Positions 56,658 through 64,000 of a stretch of DNA of 64,000 bases are shown here, piece by piece. The position numbers and the translations under genes are program-made. The DNA is from Cellulomonas alba (lineage in GTDB: Bacteria > Actinomycetota > Actinomycetes > Actinomycetales > Cellulomonadaceae): NCBI RefSeq assembly GCF_030362835.1, contig NZ_JAUCGQ010000002.1, positions 372,001 through 436,000 of the forward strand. Reading direction: 5' to 3'. Each line of letters begins with the position of its first letter. Position 1 is the stretch's first letter. The notes beneath the pieces are model-generated. The model was not told the origin of the DNA and ran no database searches. It saw only the letters and a list, made by a program, of their open reading frames with translations.

Positions 56658-57928
56658 GCCGCGGGCCACGCTCGGAGCTCGCTCGTCGGAGCTGGGGCAC
56701 CGAGGAGGACGGCTGCTCGATCCTCCATGTCGACATGGACGCGTTCTTCGCGTCCGTCGAGCTCGCCCGGCGCCCTCAGCTGCGCGGCCTGCCGGTGATC
56801 GTGGGCGGTGCCCAGCGCGGCGTCGTGCTCGCGGCGACCTACGAGGCGCGCGCGTTCGGCGTGCACTCGGCCATGCCGATGGCCGCGGCGCTCCGGCTGT
56901 GTCCGCAGGCGGTCGTCGTGCCGCCGGACCACGCGACGTACCGCGAGGTGTCGAAGGGCGTGATGGCCGTTCTCGGCGACGTCACCGCTCTCGTCGAGCA
57001 GGTGAGCGTCGACGAGGCGTTCCTCGACGTCGCGGGCGCGCGCCGGCGGCTCGGCCCACCCACGGTCATCGGCGAGGCCATCCGGCGCCAGGTGCGCGAG
57101 CGGTTCGGCATCACGTGCTCGGTCGGGATCGCGGCGAACAAGTTCGTGGCCAAGCTGGCGTCCGGCCACGCGAAGCCCGACGGACTGCTGCTCGTCCCGC
57201 GTGCCGCGACGATCGACTTCCTCCGCGTCCTGCCCGTCGGTGCGTTGTGGGGGGTCGGAGAGCGCACGGAGGCATCGCTGGCGCGCTGGGGCATCCGCAC
57301 CGTCGCGGAGCTGGCGGACAGCGACGTCGCCACGGTGCAGCGGGCGGTCGGCAAGGTGGCCGGCAAGCACCTGTTCGATCTCGCGTGGGGCCGTGACCCA
57401 CGGCCCGTCGAGCCGCGGCGCGACGAGAAGTCGATCGGCGCGGAGGAGACGTTCGTCGTCGACGTCGCGGACCCCGCCGTCGTCGAGGCCAAGGCGCTCG
57501 AGCTCGCGGACCGGTGTGCCGCGCGGCTCCGCGAGCGTCGGCTCGTCGCGCGCACCGTGAGCATCAAGGTTCGCACCGCCGACTTCCGAACGCTCAGCCG
57601 CTCGCGCACGCTCACCACGCCGACCGATGTCGCGCGGGAGATCTACCTGGCCGCGCGCGACCTGCTCGCCGGCGTGGACCTGCGCGGGCTGCCGGTCCGG
57701 CTGATCGGCGTGCGCGCCGAGGGGCTCGACGACGCGTCCGCGGCAGTGCACCAGCCGACGCTCGACGAGGCCGTCGACGCACCGGTGGCCACTCGTCGCG
57801 AGGCCGAGAAGGCGATGGACGAGGTGCGCGCGAAGTTCGGCCGGGCCGCGATCCGGCCCGGCTCGACGGAACCGACCGCGGCCGCCACGCGCTCGACTAC
57901 CACCTTCGTTCCAGCCGATCTATCCTGA
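56654..57928 (+). CDS. dinB: DNA polymerase IV
   Basis: A 424-residue Y-family translesion polymerase. The catalytic motifs are ILHVDMDAFFASVELARRP and EQVSVDEAFLDV (acidic metal ligands), with AATYEARAFGVHSAMPM and the HhH region LWGVGERTEASLARWGI. The little-finger domain spans about residues 250-365. The tail of about 50 residues is Ala/Thr-rich and I see no obvious QLxLF beta-clamp motif, though QPTLDEA is a weak candidate. It is translationally coupled to the HEPN gene under an SOS promoter. Confidence 0.95.
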   Translation: MSRGPRSELARRSWGTEEDGCSILHVDMDAFFASVELARRPQLRGLPVIVGGAQRGVVLAATYEARAFGVHSAMPMAAALRLCPQAVVVPPDHATYREVSKGVMAVLGDVTALVEQVSVDEAFLDVAGARRRLGPPTVIGEAIRRQVRERFGITCSVGIAANKFVAKLASGHAKPDGLLLVPRAATIDFLRVLPVGALWGVGERTEASLARWGIRTVAELADSDVATVQRAVGKVAGKHLFDLAWGRDPRPVEPRRDEKSIGAEETFVVDVADPAVVEAKALELADRCAARLRERRLVARTVSIKVRTADFRTLSRSRTLTTPTDVAREIYLAARDLLAGVDLRGLPVRLIGVRAEGLDDASAAVHQPTLDEAVDAPVATRREAEKAMDEVRAKFGRAAIRPGSTEPTAAATRSTTTFVPADLS

Positions 57929-57967
57929 ACCCGACGATGGTTCCACAAGGTAGTGACGGGGGTCGTG

Positions 57968-58375
57968 ATGCCTCTCTCGGAGTACGAGCAGCGCGTCCTC
58001 GAGCAGATGGAACGTCAGCTGACGTCTGACGACCCCCGGCTCGCGAACACGCTCACCCAGCGCGGACGGCGGCCCTTCGGCCGCTACGTGATCGCCGGTG
58101 TCGGCGCCGCGCTCGGACTGCTCCTGCTGGTGCTCGGCGCTGCGGGCGGCCGCGCCTGGCTCGGCGTCGTCGGCTTCGTCGTCATGTTCGCCGCGGTGGC
58201 GTTCGCGTTCGCCGACCCGCACCGCGGCCGCCGCTCGGGGCCGCAGGGCGTCGTCCAGGAGGACGGCGCGGTGCGTCAGCCCCGTCCGGCGCGGCCCGCG
58301 AAGCCCGCGAAGCACGGCTTCATGAGCCGGCTCGAGGACCGCTGGGAACGGCGGCGCGGCGAGTCCGGTCGCTGA
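57968..58375 (+). CDS. DUF3040 membrane protein
   Basis: A 135-residue actinobacterial DUF3040 protein. The conserved start is MPLSEYEQRVLEQMERQL, with ATG 57968 chosen over a GTG at 57953 for that reason. It is followed by SDDPRLA, two membrane helices (VIAGVGAALGLLLLVLGAAG and AWLGVVGFVVMFAAVAFAFA) and a basic Pro/Arg tail ending SRLEDRWERRRGES. This family commonly lies near dinB and mraZ in actinobacteria; function unknown. Its last 56 nt overlap the 3-prime end of the convergent transglutaminase gene. Confidence 0.88.
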   Translation: MPLSEYEQRVLEQMERQLTSDDPRLANTLTQRGRRPFGRYVIAGVGAALGLLLLVLGAAGGRAWLGVVGFVVMFAAVAFAFADPHRGRRSGPQGVVQEDGAVRQPRPARPAKPAKHGFMSRLEDRWERRRGESGR

Positions 58376-60674
58376 GCGCCTCGCGCGCCCCGCTCTCGAG
58401 CTCCCCGACCCACCGGTCGAGCGTCGCCGCGTCGACCTCCGGCCGCTGCGGCGCGTACCGCTCGCGTTCGACCGTCCGCGCCAGCGAGGCGAGGGCGGCG
58501 TCCGCGGTGTCGCCGAGCGGCTGCCCCGACAGCTCCTCGACCTGACGCCGCACGCCCGCCGCAGCCACGCGCGGCGTGTCCGAGTCGGCCCACACCACGT
58601 CGAGCGCGGCGAGGCGTCGCCGGGCGCGCGCCCACGCGAGCTCCGGGGTCAGCACGGGTCCGCGACGCACCTGCCGGCGCACCACCAGCACCGCCACGAG
58701 GATCGCGATCAGCAGCACGCCCACGGTCGTGACGACGACCGCGAGCCACGGCGACTTCTCGGCCTGCACCGTGGGCGTCGTCGTCGTCTCGTTCGACGTC
58801 GCCTCGGGTCCGCCGCTCGCCTGGCCGCCGTGGGGGACCTGGTTGTCGGGACGGCTCGTGCCGCCCTGGCCACCGGCGAGCGGGTCGCTCCACACCGGCG
58901 GTGAACCGGTCTGGACCGCGGGCGTCGGCTCGAACCGCACCCAGCCGTGACCCGCGAAGTAGAGCTCGGGCCACGCGTGCGAGTCGTGCCCCGTCACGGC
59001 GTACGTCTTGCCGTCCCCGGTGGACTGGCCGGGCAGGAAGCCGACCGCGAGCCGGGCGGGGATGCCGAGGTCGCGAGCCATGATGACCATCGAGGTCGCG
59101 AACTGGACGCAGTAGCCCTTGCGGCTCTGCAGGAAGTCCCACACGGCGTCGTCCGTGCGGGCGGGCGCGACCTTCGTGTCGTACGTGAAGTTCTGCGTCG
59201 ACCGGAAGTACGTCTGGAGCTCGAGCGCCTGCTCGTACGGCGTCGTCGCGGTCGAGGTGACCTCGTGCGCCTTCGCCGCGATGTCGTCGGCGTGCGAGCT
59301 CGGCGGCACGGCCAGGCTCGCGCCGTCGTCCCCGGGGTCGCCGATCGACGCGCTCTTCAGCTCGGCCGCCGTGAGGCTCGGGATCTCGACGACCATGCCG
59401 TACTTCATCCCGTCGGACGTCGCGCGCGCACCGGTGACGGTGTCGGTCGAGGCCGCGTAGCGCCATGGACCGTCGGCGTCGAGCGCGCGCGGGAACGTCG
59501 AGATCGGCAGGTGCCGGTCGCGCAGCGCGTTGACGGTCAGCGAGACGTCGGCGATCGTGCCGCGCGTCGCGTCGGGCGCCGTGCCGGCGATGTGGGCGTC
59601 GGGGGAGAGGATCGCGCCCGGCGCCGTCCGGGTCGAGGGCGCGGTGTTGTCCGGCGGCGACCACTGCCGGCCGTCGAACGTCGTCAGGGTGAACGCCCGG
59701 AGGGGCCCGACGGCCTGTGCGGAGACGGACGGACCGACGGCGGCGGTGCTCGTGGGCGTCGACGTCGGGGAGGCGGTGGCTCCGCGCGGGATCGGGGTTC
59801 CCGCGGGGCTCGCGTCGTCCTTCTTCGCGGCCTTCGGGTCGGTCACGGTGTACGTGAGCACGCGCTGCTGCGAGCGCTGTCCGAGGCTCTCGCGGAGGTC
59901 GAGGTCGTCCGAGAGGCGCATCGGGCCGACGGGTCCGGAGCCGAGGTCCGGCAGCGCGACCGACGCCCACCCGGGGAACGCCGCGACGGCCGGACCGACG
60001 ACGAGCGTCACGACGACCACGCCGACGGCGGCGCTCGCGGCGACCGACACGCGCCGGGTCCGGTCGGACGCGAGCGCGGCCGACGTGGGCGAGACGCTGA
60101 GGGCGAGCAGCAGCAGGTAGGCGAGCGCGGTCAGAGCGAGCGGCCATCCGCTCGCCGGGAAGCCCAGCACGATGGCCGGGACCCAGAGCGTGGCGTACGC
60201 GAGGCCGGCCAGCGCGGGGACGCCGAGCGCGACGGCCAGCGCGTCCGCGAGCAGGAAGACCGCGACCGCGCCGATGACCACGAGCAGCTCTGCCGGCCGG
60301 ACGGACGGCATCGGCACGAGCGAGGCGTTGATGACGACGGTGCCCTCGTGCGCCGCCGCGACGGTCCGCCGCAGCGAGCCCAGGTCGGGCAGCACCTGGA
60401 TGCGTCCCGGCGGCGCGCCGTACCGGATCAGGAGCCCGCACACGGCCACGACGACCCCGACGAGGCTCGGCATCCACGAGGTGCGGGCGACGGAGCGGAC
60501 GCCCGCGACCACGGCGGCGACGAGGATGACGGACAACCAGCTCGCGGCGAGCCACGGCCCGGGCTGGATCAGGCCCTTCAGCGCGAGGACGCTGGTGCAC
60601 GTGCCGACCGCCACGAGGGCGGTCGCCAGCAGGGCGCGCGGCCCGCGCGGGATGTGCACGGCGACGGCGTTCAT
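58320..60674 (-). CDS. Transglutaminase-like membrane protein (TgpA family)
   Basis: A 784-residue protein: about six N-terminal membrane helices (residues 10-220), a large extracytoplasmic domain with a transglutaminase core, one late membrane helix (WLAVVVTTVGVLLIAILVAV) and a cytoplasmic helical tail. The core has the nucleophile C522 in RKGYCVQFATSMVIMARDLG and H566 in TGHDSHAWPELYF. At the third triad position the sequence reads VRFEPTP, Glu rather than the usual Asp. It is the last gene of the moxR-DUF58-tgpA operon, with a 4-nt overlap with the DUF58 gene. Substrate unknown. Confidence 0.9.
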   Translation of the reverse strand: MNAVAVHIPRGPRALLATALVAVGTCTSVLALKGLIQPGPWLAASWLSVILVAAVVAGVRSVARTSWMPSLVGVVVAVCGLLIRYGAPPGRIQVLPDLGSLRRTVAAAHEGTVVINASLVPMPSVRPAELLVVIGAVAVFLLADALAVALGVPALAGLAYATLWVPAIVLGFPASGWPLALTALAYLLLLALSVSPTSAALASDRTRRVSVAASAAVGVVVVTLVVGPAVAAFPGWASVALPDLGSGPVGPMRLSDDLDLRESLGQRSQQRVLTYTVTDPKAAKKDDASPAGTPIPRGATASPTSTPTSTAAVGPSVSAQAVGPLRAFTLTTFDGRQWSPPDNTAPSTRTAPGAILSPDAHIAGTAPDATRGTIADVSLTVNALRDRHLPISTFPRALDADGPWRYAASTDTVTGARATSDGMKYGMVVEIPSLTAAELKSASIGDPGDDGASLAVPPSSHADDIAAKAHEVTSTATTPYEQALELQTYFRSTQNFTYDTKVAPARTDDAVWDFLQSRKGYCVQFATSMVIMARDLGIPARLAVGFLPGQSTGDGKTYAVTGHDSHAWPELYFAGHGWVRFEPTPAVQTGSPPVWSDPLAGGQGGTSRPDNQVPHGGQASGGPEATSNETTTTPTVQAEKSPWLAVVVTTVGVLLIAILVAVLVVRRQVRRGPVLTPELAWARARRRLAALDVVWADSDTPRVAAAGVRRQVEELSGQPLGDTADAALASLARTVERERYAPQRPEVDAATLDRWVGELESGAREALSDRTRRAAVPSGPRAGS

Positions 60675-61939
60675 CGCGCGCTCCCCAGCAGTCGCAGCCA
60701 GCAGTCCACGATCGGCTCCCCGGGCGTCACGCCGCAGGCCCGCCAGCCGGCGCGGCGCAGCGCGTTGATGGTGTGCTCGGCCTCGCGCTCGTGCGCGGGT
60801 GAGGGTCCGTCGGCGCGGACGACCGCCCACGCCTGGGCGTCGTCGGCGATGTGGGCCAGCGACGCGCGTGCCTGCGCGCCGAGCGGCCCGACCACCGCGA
60901 GGACGATCTCGCCGCCCGCCTGCGTCGTCTCGAGCAGGTGCGCGCCGGCGACGAGCTCCGCCTCGCCCTCCGCTCCGCTGCGCGGACCCTCGAGGTCGAT
61001 GGTGCGGTCGAGGATGGCGGCACGCGCCGTGGGGCCGAGCCGGTTGTGCACGAACGCGAGCGGGTACGGCCCGGCGTCGGGGCTGTCCGGCACGTCGTGC
61101 GCGGGCGCGCCGCCGACGAGCCGCACCGGGTGGCCGCCGTCGAGCATCGCGAGCGCCATCGAGGCCGCGAGCGAGATCGTCCACTCGAGGCTCGACGCGC
61201 GCACGGGAAGGTCGAGCAGCACGGAGACGGGTCGCATGCCGGCGCGCTCGTCGGAGCGGACCATGAGGGTGCCGCGGCGCGCGCTGCTGGTCCAGTGCAC
61301 GCGGCGCAGGTCGTCGCCCTCGCGGTAGTCGCGCAGCTGGGAGTCGTCGGTGGACGGCGTCCGGGCGCCGAGCGCGACCCGGTCGGGCTCGCCGACGAGC
61401 ACGTCGCTCGGCGTCGGCAGCGGCACGACGGCCGGCCAGACGGCGACCTCCGCGCTCGTGCCGAGCGTCGCGGTGGTCCGCGCGACGCCGAACGGGTCGG
61501 AGCGCGTCACGACCAGCGGGCCGAGCGGCCACCGGCCGCGGCGCCCGGGCTGGACCTGGTACGCGACGGTGACGGCGCGCTGGCCGCGCGTGACGCGCGC
61601 GCGCAGCGGCCGGCCGCCCGACAGCTCGGTCGCGGCCTGCTCCGCGAACTTGAGCCCCGCGAGCTGCAGGCGGCCGCTCATGCTCAGCGCGGAGATGGTG
61701 ACCTCGACGTTGGCCTGCTCGCCCGCGTGGACCGGGTTCGGCGCCGACGAGCGCACGACCTCGAGCTGGTCGCGCCGCCGGCTCGTGAGCGCGAGCACGA
61801 CGCCCGCGCCGACCACGAGCACGAGCAGCAGCGTCGCGAACCGCACGAGGTCCACCGCGCCGAGCCCGATGCCGACCTGGAGCAGCACGACGCCCGCGAC
61901 GAGCAGACCCCAGCCGCGCCTGGTCGGACGCAGCCGCAT
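60671..61939 (-). CDS. DUF58 (vWA-like) protein
   Basis: A 422-residue protein with two membrane helices at the N-terminus (WGLLVAGVVLLQVGIGLGAV and LLLVLVVGAGVVLALT). A beta-rich middle domain follows, then the DUF58 signature TDDSQLRDYREGDDLRRVHW with TSSARRGTLMVRSDE, and a von Willebrand A-like region. DUF58 proteins accompany MoxR ATPases and are thought to help assemble or activate envelope complexes. Its stop overlaps the tgpA start (ATGA), and its start overlaps the moxR stop by 1 nt, so the three are tightly coupled. Confidence 0.93.
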   Translation of the reverse strand: MRLRPTRRGWGLLVAGVVLLQVGIGLGAVDLVRFATLLLVLVVGAGVVLALTSRRRDQLEVVRSSAPNPVHAGEQANVEVTISALSMSGRLQLAGLKFAEQAATELSGGRPLRARVTRGQRAVTVAYQVQPGRRGRWPLGPLVVTRSDPFGVARTTATLGTSAEVAVWPAVVPLPTPSDVLVGEPDRVALGARTPSTDDSQLRDYREGDDLRRVHWTSSARRGTLMVRSDERAGMRPVSVLLDLPVRASSLEWTISLAASMALAMLDGGHPVRLVGGAPAHDVPDSPDAGPYPLAFVHNRLGPTARAAILDRTIDLEGPRSGAEGEAELVAGAHLLETTQAGGEIVLAVVGPLGAQARASLAHIADDAQAWAVVRADGPSPAHEREAEHTINALRRAGWRACGVTPGEPIVDCWLRLLGSAR

Positions 61940-62937
61940 CAGCCGATCGCCCGCCGACCGCGCGCTGCGGCGGAGGCGGGCAGCGGGATCCGGTCGACGA
62001 TGTCCGCGACGATCGCGTCGGTCGTGCGCCCCGAGAGGCGCGACTCCGTGCTCGGCAGCAGGCGGTGTGCGAGCACGGGCACGGCGAGGAGCTGCACGTC
62101 GTCGGGCAGCACGTGGTCGCGGCCGTCCATCGCGGCGAGGGACTTCGCGGCGCGCAGCAGCTGGATGGCGGCGCGCGGCGACGCCCCGAGGCGCAGGCCG
62201 TGGTCCGCGCGGCTCGCGCCGACGAGGTCCACGACGTACTGCTTGACGGCGGGCGCGGCGTACAGCCGGCGCGTGGTGTCGATCAGGTGCGCGACGTGCG
62301 CGGCGTCGGTCACGGGGGAGAGCCGGTCGAGCGGGTCGGCGGACTCCTGGATCTCGAGCATCTCGAGCTCCGCCTCGACGCTCGGGTAGCCGACGGTCAG
62401 GCGCGCCATGAACCGGTCGCGCTGCGCCTCGGGCAGCGGGTACGTGCCCTCCATCTCCACCGGGTTCTGCGTCGCGACGACGAGGAAGGGCCGCGGCAGC
62501 GGGTAGCTGTGGCCGTCGACCGTCGCCTGCGCCTCCTGCATGCACTCGAGCAGCGCCGACTGCGTCTTCGGCGAGGCGCGGTTGATCTCGTCGCCGATCA
62601 CGACGTGCGCGAACACCGGGCCCGGCCGGAACTCGAACTCGTGCGTCTGGCTGCGGAAGATGTTGACCCCGGTGAGGTCGCTGGGCAGCAGGTCCGGCGT
62701 GAACTGGATGCGGCCGACCGTGCAGTCGATCGACCTGGCGAGCGCCTTGGCGAGGGTGGTCTTGCCGACGCCCGGCACGTCCTCGAGCAGCAGGTGCCCC
62801 TCGGCGAGCAGGACGGCGAGCGTCACGCGCACCAGCTCGGGCCTGCCCGTGACGACGCTCTCGATGCCGGCCCGCATCCGGCCCGCGGTCTGGACGACGT
62901 CGTCGAGCTCGTTCGACGACGGTACTGCCTGCAGCAT
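61939..62937 (-). CDS. moxR: MoxR-family AAA+ ATPase
   Basis: A 332-residue AAA+ chaperone. Walker A is LLEDVPGVGKTTLAKALAR, Walker B VVIGDEINRASPKTQSALLE, sensor 1 VVATQNPVEMEGTYPLPEAQ, arginine finger region QRDRFMARL, and sensor 2 GASPRAAIQLLRAAK. The ATG at 62937 has a perfect AAAGGAGG ribosome binding site; longer in-frame starts lack family similarity. TAGGCT (62969-62964) is its probable -10. GTGGAG direct repeats in its promoter region suggest that MraZ may control this operon. Confidence 0.95.
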   Translation of the reverse strand: MLQAVPSSNELDDVVQTAGRMRAGIESVVTGRPELVRVTLAVLLAEGHLLLEDVPGVGKTTLAKALARSIDCTVGRIQFTPDLLPSDLTGVNIFRSQTHEFEFRPGPVFAHVVIGDEINRASPKTQSALLECMQEAQATVDGHSYPLPRPFLVVATQNPVEMEGTYPLPEAQRDRFMARLTVGYPSVEAELEMLEIQESADPLDRLSPVTDAAHVAHLIDTTRRLYAAPAVKQYVVDLVGASRADHGLRLGASPRAAIQLLRAAKSLAAMDGRDHVLPDDVQLLAVPVLAHRLLPSTESRLSGRTTDAIVADIVDRIPLPASAAARGRRAIG

Positions 62938-63003
62938 GACGCCTCCTTTGGCGATCTGGTCCGAGCCTACGGGGCGCCCGGGGGTGCCACATGGATACCG
63001 GCT

Positions 63004-63019
63004 CTCCACTTCGCTCCAC
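63004..63019 (-). promoter_or_regulatory. GTGGAG pair upstream of moxR (array 1)
   Basis: On the minus strand GTGGAG occurs at 63019-63014 and 63009-63004, exactly 10 bp apart, 67-82 nt before the moxR ATG and just upstream of its probable -35. The 19-bp block 63004-63022 recurs at 63130-63148 with one mismatch. A lone GTGGAG is at 63053-63048. Confidence 0.6.
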
Positions 63020-63129
63020 CGGATCAACGCGCCGGGCCTCCCGCGCACTCCACGAGGCGGACACGTGTCCGGTTCGAACCGTACCGAGGTCACGACACGC
63101 GGTGACAGCCCCGGGTCTCGCACGGCTCC

Positions 63130-63145
63130 CTCCACTCCGCTCCAC
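63130..63145 (-). promoter_or_regulatory. GTGGAG pair upstream of moxR (array 2)
   Basis: GTGGAG occurs on the minus strand at 63145-63140 and 63135-63130, again 10 bp apart, pointing toward moxR. It is a near-identical copy of array 1, 126 bp away. Confidence 0.55.
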
Positions 63146-63193
63146 CGGTGCTGACGTGCATCGACGCTCGCTCAGACGGGTGAAAGACGGCTC

Positions 63194-63242
63194 TTGACCG
63201 GTGCTGGTGGAGGGAAGTGGAGTACCGTGGAGGCACGTGGTG
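63194..63242 (+). promoter_or_regulatory. mraZ promoter with MraZ-type repeat array
   Basis: GTGG starts at 63207, 63217, 63227 and 63237: four direct repeats phased at exactly 10 bp (GTGGAG three times, GTGGTG once). MraZ proteins are known to autorepress by binding short G-rich direct repeats with this periodicity. TTGACC (63194-63199) is a candidate -35; the -10 is unclear, with TACCGT (63223-63228) as an option. Confidence 0.8.
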
Positions 63243-63284
63243 AGGCGGGGAGGCCGAGCCCGGGTGAAGAGCGGGGAGGCGGGC

Positions 63285-63761
63285 ATGGCACTCGAGCCGT
63301 CCTCGGGCCTGCTCGGTTCGCTCGCGCCGTTCCTGGGCACCTACACGCCGCGTCTCGACGAGAAGGGCCGGCTGATCCTCCCCGCGAAGTTCCGTGCGCA
63401 GCTCGCGCCCGGCCTCGTCATGACGCGCGGCCAGGAGCGCTGCCTCTTCCTGCTGCCGTTGGACGAGTTCCGCGTCATGCACGACCAGCTCCGTCAGGCG
63501 CCCGTCACGAGCAAGCAGGCGCGCGACTACCTGCGCGTCTTCCTGTCGGGGGCGAGCGACGAGCTGCCGGACAAGCAGGGCCGCGTCTCGATCCCGCCGA
63601 TGCTGCGCAAGTACGCCGGCCTCGACCGCGACGTCGCCGTGATCGGCGCCGGCACGCGCGTCGAGATCTGGGACCTCGCGGCCTGGGAGACCTACCTCGC
63701 CGAGCAGGAGGCGGGCTACGCCGACACCGCGGAGGAGGTCTTCCCGAACGGACCGTTCTGA
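63285..63761 (+). CDS. mraZ: Transcriptional regulator MraZ
   Basis: A 158-residue MraZ, first gene of the division and cell wall (dcw) cluster. Two SpoVT/AbrB-like repeats are seen: [22 protein letters not shown] with [15 protein letters not shown], and [21 protein letters not shown] with [19 protein letters not shown]. The usual start would be at FLGTY. Here the ATG with GGGGAGG ribosome binding site adds about 15 residues ([12 protein letters not shown]...). No better start is visible between. It should repress its own operon through the repeats at 63207-63242. Confidence 0.96.
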   Translation: MALEPSSGLLGSLAPFLGTYTPRLDEKGRLILPAKFRAQLAPGLVMTRGQERCLFLLPLDEFRVMHDQLRQAPVTSKQARDYLRVFLSGASDELPDKQGRVSIPPMLRKYAGLDRDVAVIGAGTRVEIWDLAAWETYLAEQEAGYADTAEEVFPNGPF

Positions 63762-63983
63762 CGCACGACACGCACCACGCACGACATGCACCACGCACCA
63801 CGCACCACAGGCCCGCAAGGCCGTACGGCGAGACCTCCTCCCGTCGCTGCGACGCACTTCCCCGGCGTCGCAGGGTCGGTGGGGGATCTGGTCGGACGGC
63901 GGAGGGGCCGCCCGACCACCAACCACGCACCACACGACGCCCGCGGACCACGCGGGCGCGGCACGGCAGAGGAAGGAGCCGGA
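63762..63983 (+). other. Leader region before the next dcw gene, with two hairpins
   Basis: After a run of CGCACCA/CGCACGA short repeats (63763-63808), two stem-loops follow. CTGCGACGC/GCGTCGCAG (63847-63855 with 63865-63873, 9-nt loop) is the first. GGTCGGACGGC/GCCGCCCGACC (63890-63900 with 63907-63917, one mismatch) is the second. A conserved structured RNA, the mraW motif, is known upstream of mraW/rsmH in actinobacteria; whether this is an instance is not proven. Confidence 0.45.
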
Positions 63984-64000
63984 GTGGACAAGATCGACGC
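63984..64000 (+). CDS. rsmH: Start of a gene cut by the window edge, probably rsmH
   Basis: GTG at 63984 preceded by GGAAGGAG opens a frame (start codon then Asp-Lys-Ile-Asp) that continues past the window. By dcw cluster order the gene after mraZ is normally rsmH (mraW), the 16S rRNA m4C1402 methyltransferase. Only 17 nt are visible, so identity rests on position alone. Confidence 0.4.

Noticed and set aside
63071-63080. GGTTCGAACC palindrome considered as SOS box
   Set aside because: It lacks the CGAAC-N4-GTTCG arrangement; the half-sites are in the wrong order and have no spacer.
63745-63758. CGAAC-GGAC-CGTTC near the mraZ 3-prime end considered as SOS box
   Set aside because: The right half is shifted by one base, and it lies inside the mraZ coding end with no promoter nearby.

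Overview
This window comes from a high-GC actinobacterial chromosome. Codon third positions are almost all G or C, GTG starts are frequent, and ATGA/GTGA stop-start overlaps are common. The gene order thyA-folA ... dapA-rnj ... ftsK-pgsA-cinA-clgR ... recA-recX ... miaB ... miaA-dapF ... hflX-dinG ... lexA-(LysM)-nrdR, followed later by dinB and the mraZ end of the division cluster, is the conserved actinobacterial core order also known from Mycobacterium tuberculosis. The protein sequences look like Micrococcales, possibly Cellulomonadaceae; that placement is inference. I see no phage, insertion sequence, CRISPR array, tRNA or rRNA.

Layout: 1-2.0 kb holds a truncated azlC and gabD (minus strand). 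2.0-6.1 kb holds thyA-folA, a small membrane protein divergent from a membrane protein/GntR pair around a 12-bp inverted repeat, then dapA. 6.1-8.0 kb is RNase J followed by a 92-bp tandem repeat. 8.0-10.9 kb holds an EamA exporter, an AraC-family regulator and a metallo-hydrolase. 10.9-19.0 kb is ftsK overlapping a PAS-GGDEF-EAL protein, capA, pgsA, cinA and clgR. 19.1-24.8 kb is the repair pair nei2-lhr. 24.9-28.1 kb holds a DUF3046 protein, a membrane phosphodiesterase and a second metallo-hydrolase. 28.1-33.3 kb holds recA-recX, RNase Y and miaB. 33.3-35.1 kb is a cluster of three YbjN paralogues. 35.2-43.7 kb holds a LigB-like protein, miaA, dapF, a thioredoxin, an RsmC-like methyltransferase, hflX, dinG and ldh. 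43.8-46.5 kb is lexA, a LysM protein, nrdR and a DUF5302 protein. 46.5-56.2 kb holds serA, helD, a three-gene signalling operon, a PAC2 protein, a cold-shock protein and a spermidine-synthase-like protein. 56.2-58.4 kb is an SOS-controlled HEPN-dinB operon plus a DUF3040 protein. 58.3-64 kb is the moxR-DUF58-transglutaminase operon, divergent from mraZ and the first bases of the next division gene.

Themes: four LexA boxes (recA, lexA, LysM gene, HEPN-dinB) outline an SOS regulon that includes a probable division inhibitor. At least ten transcription units have a TANNNT-like hexamer only 6-8 nt before the start codon, which predicts leaderless mRNAs. The most interesting regulatory signals are GTGGAG repeats with 10-bp phasing in front of mraZ and also, in opposite orientation, in front of the divergent moxR operon; the inverted repeat at the GntR locus; and the mirrored promoter repeats inside the YbjN cluster.
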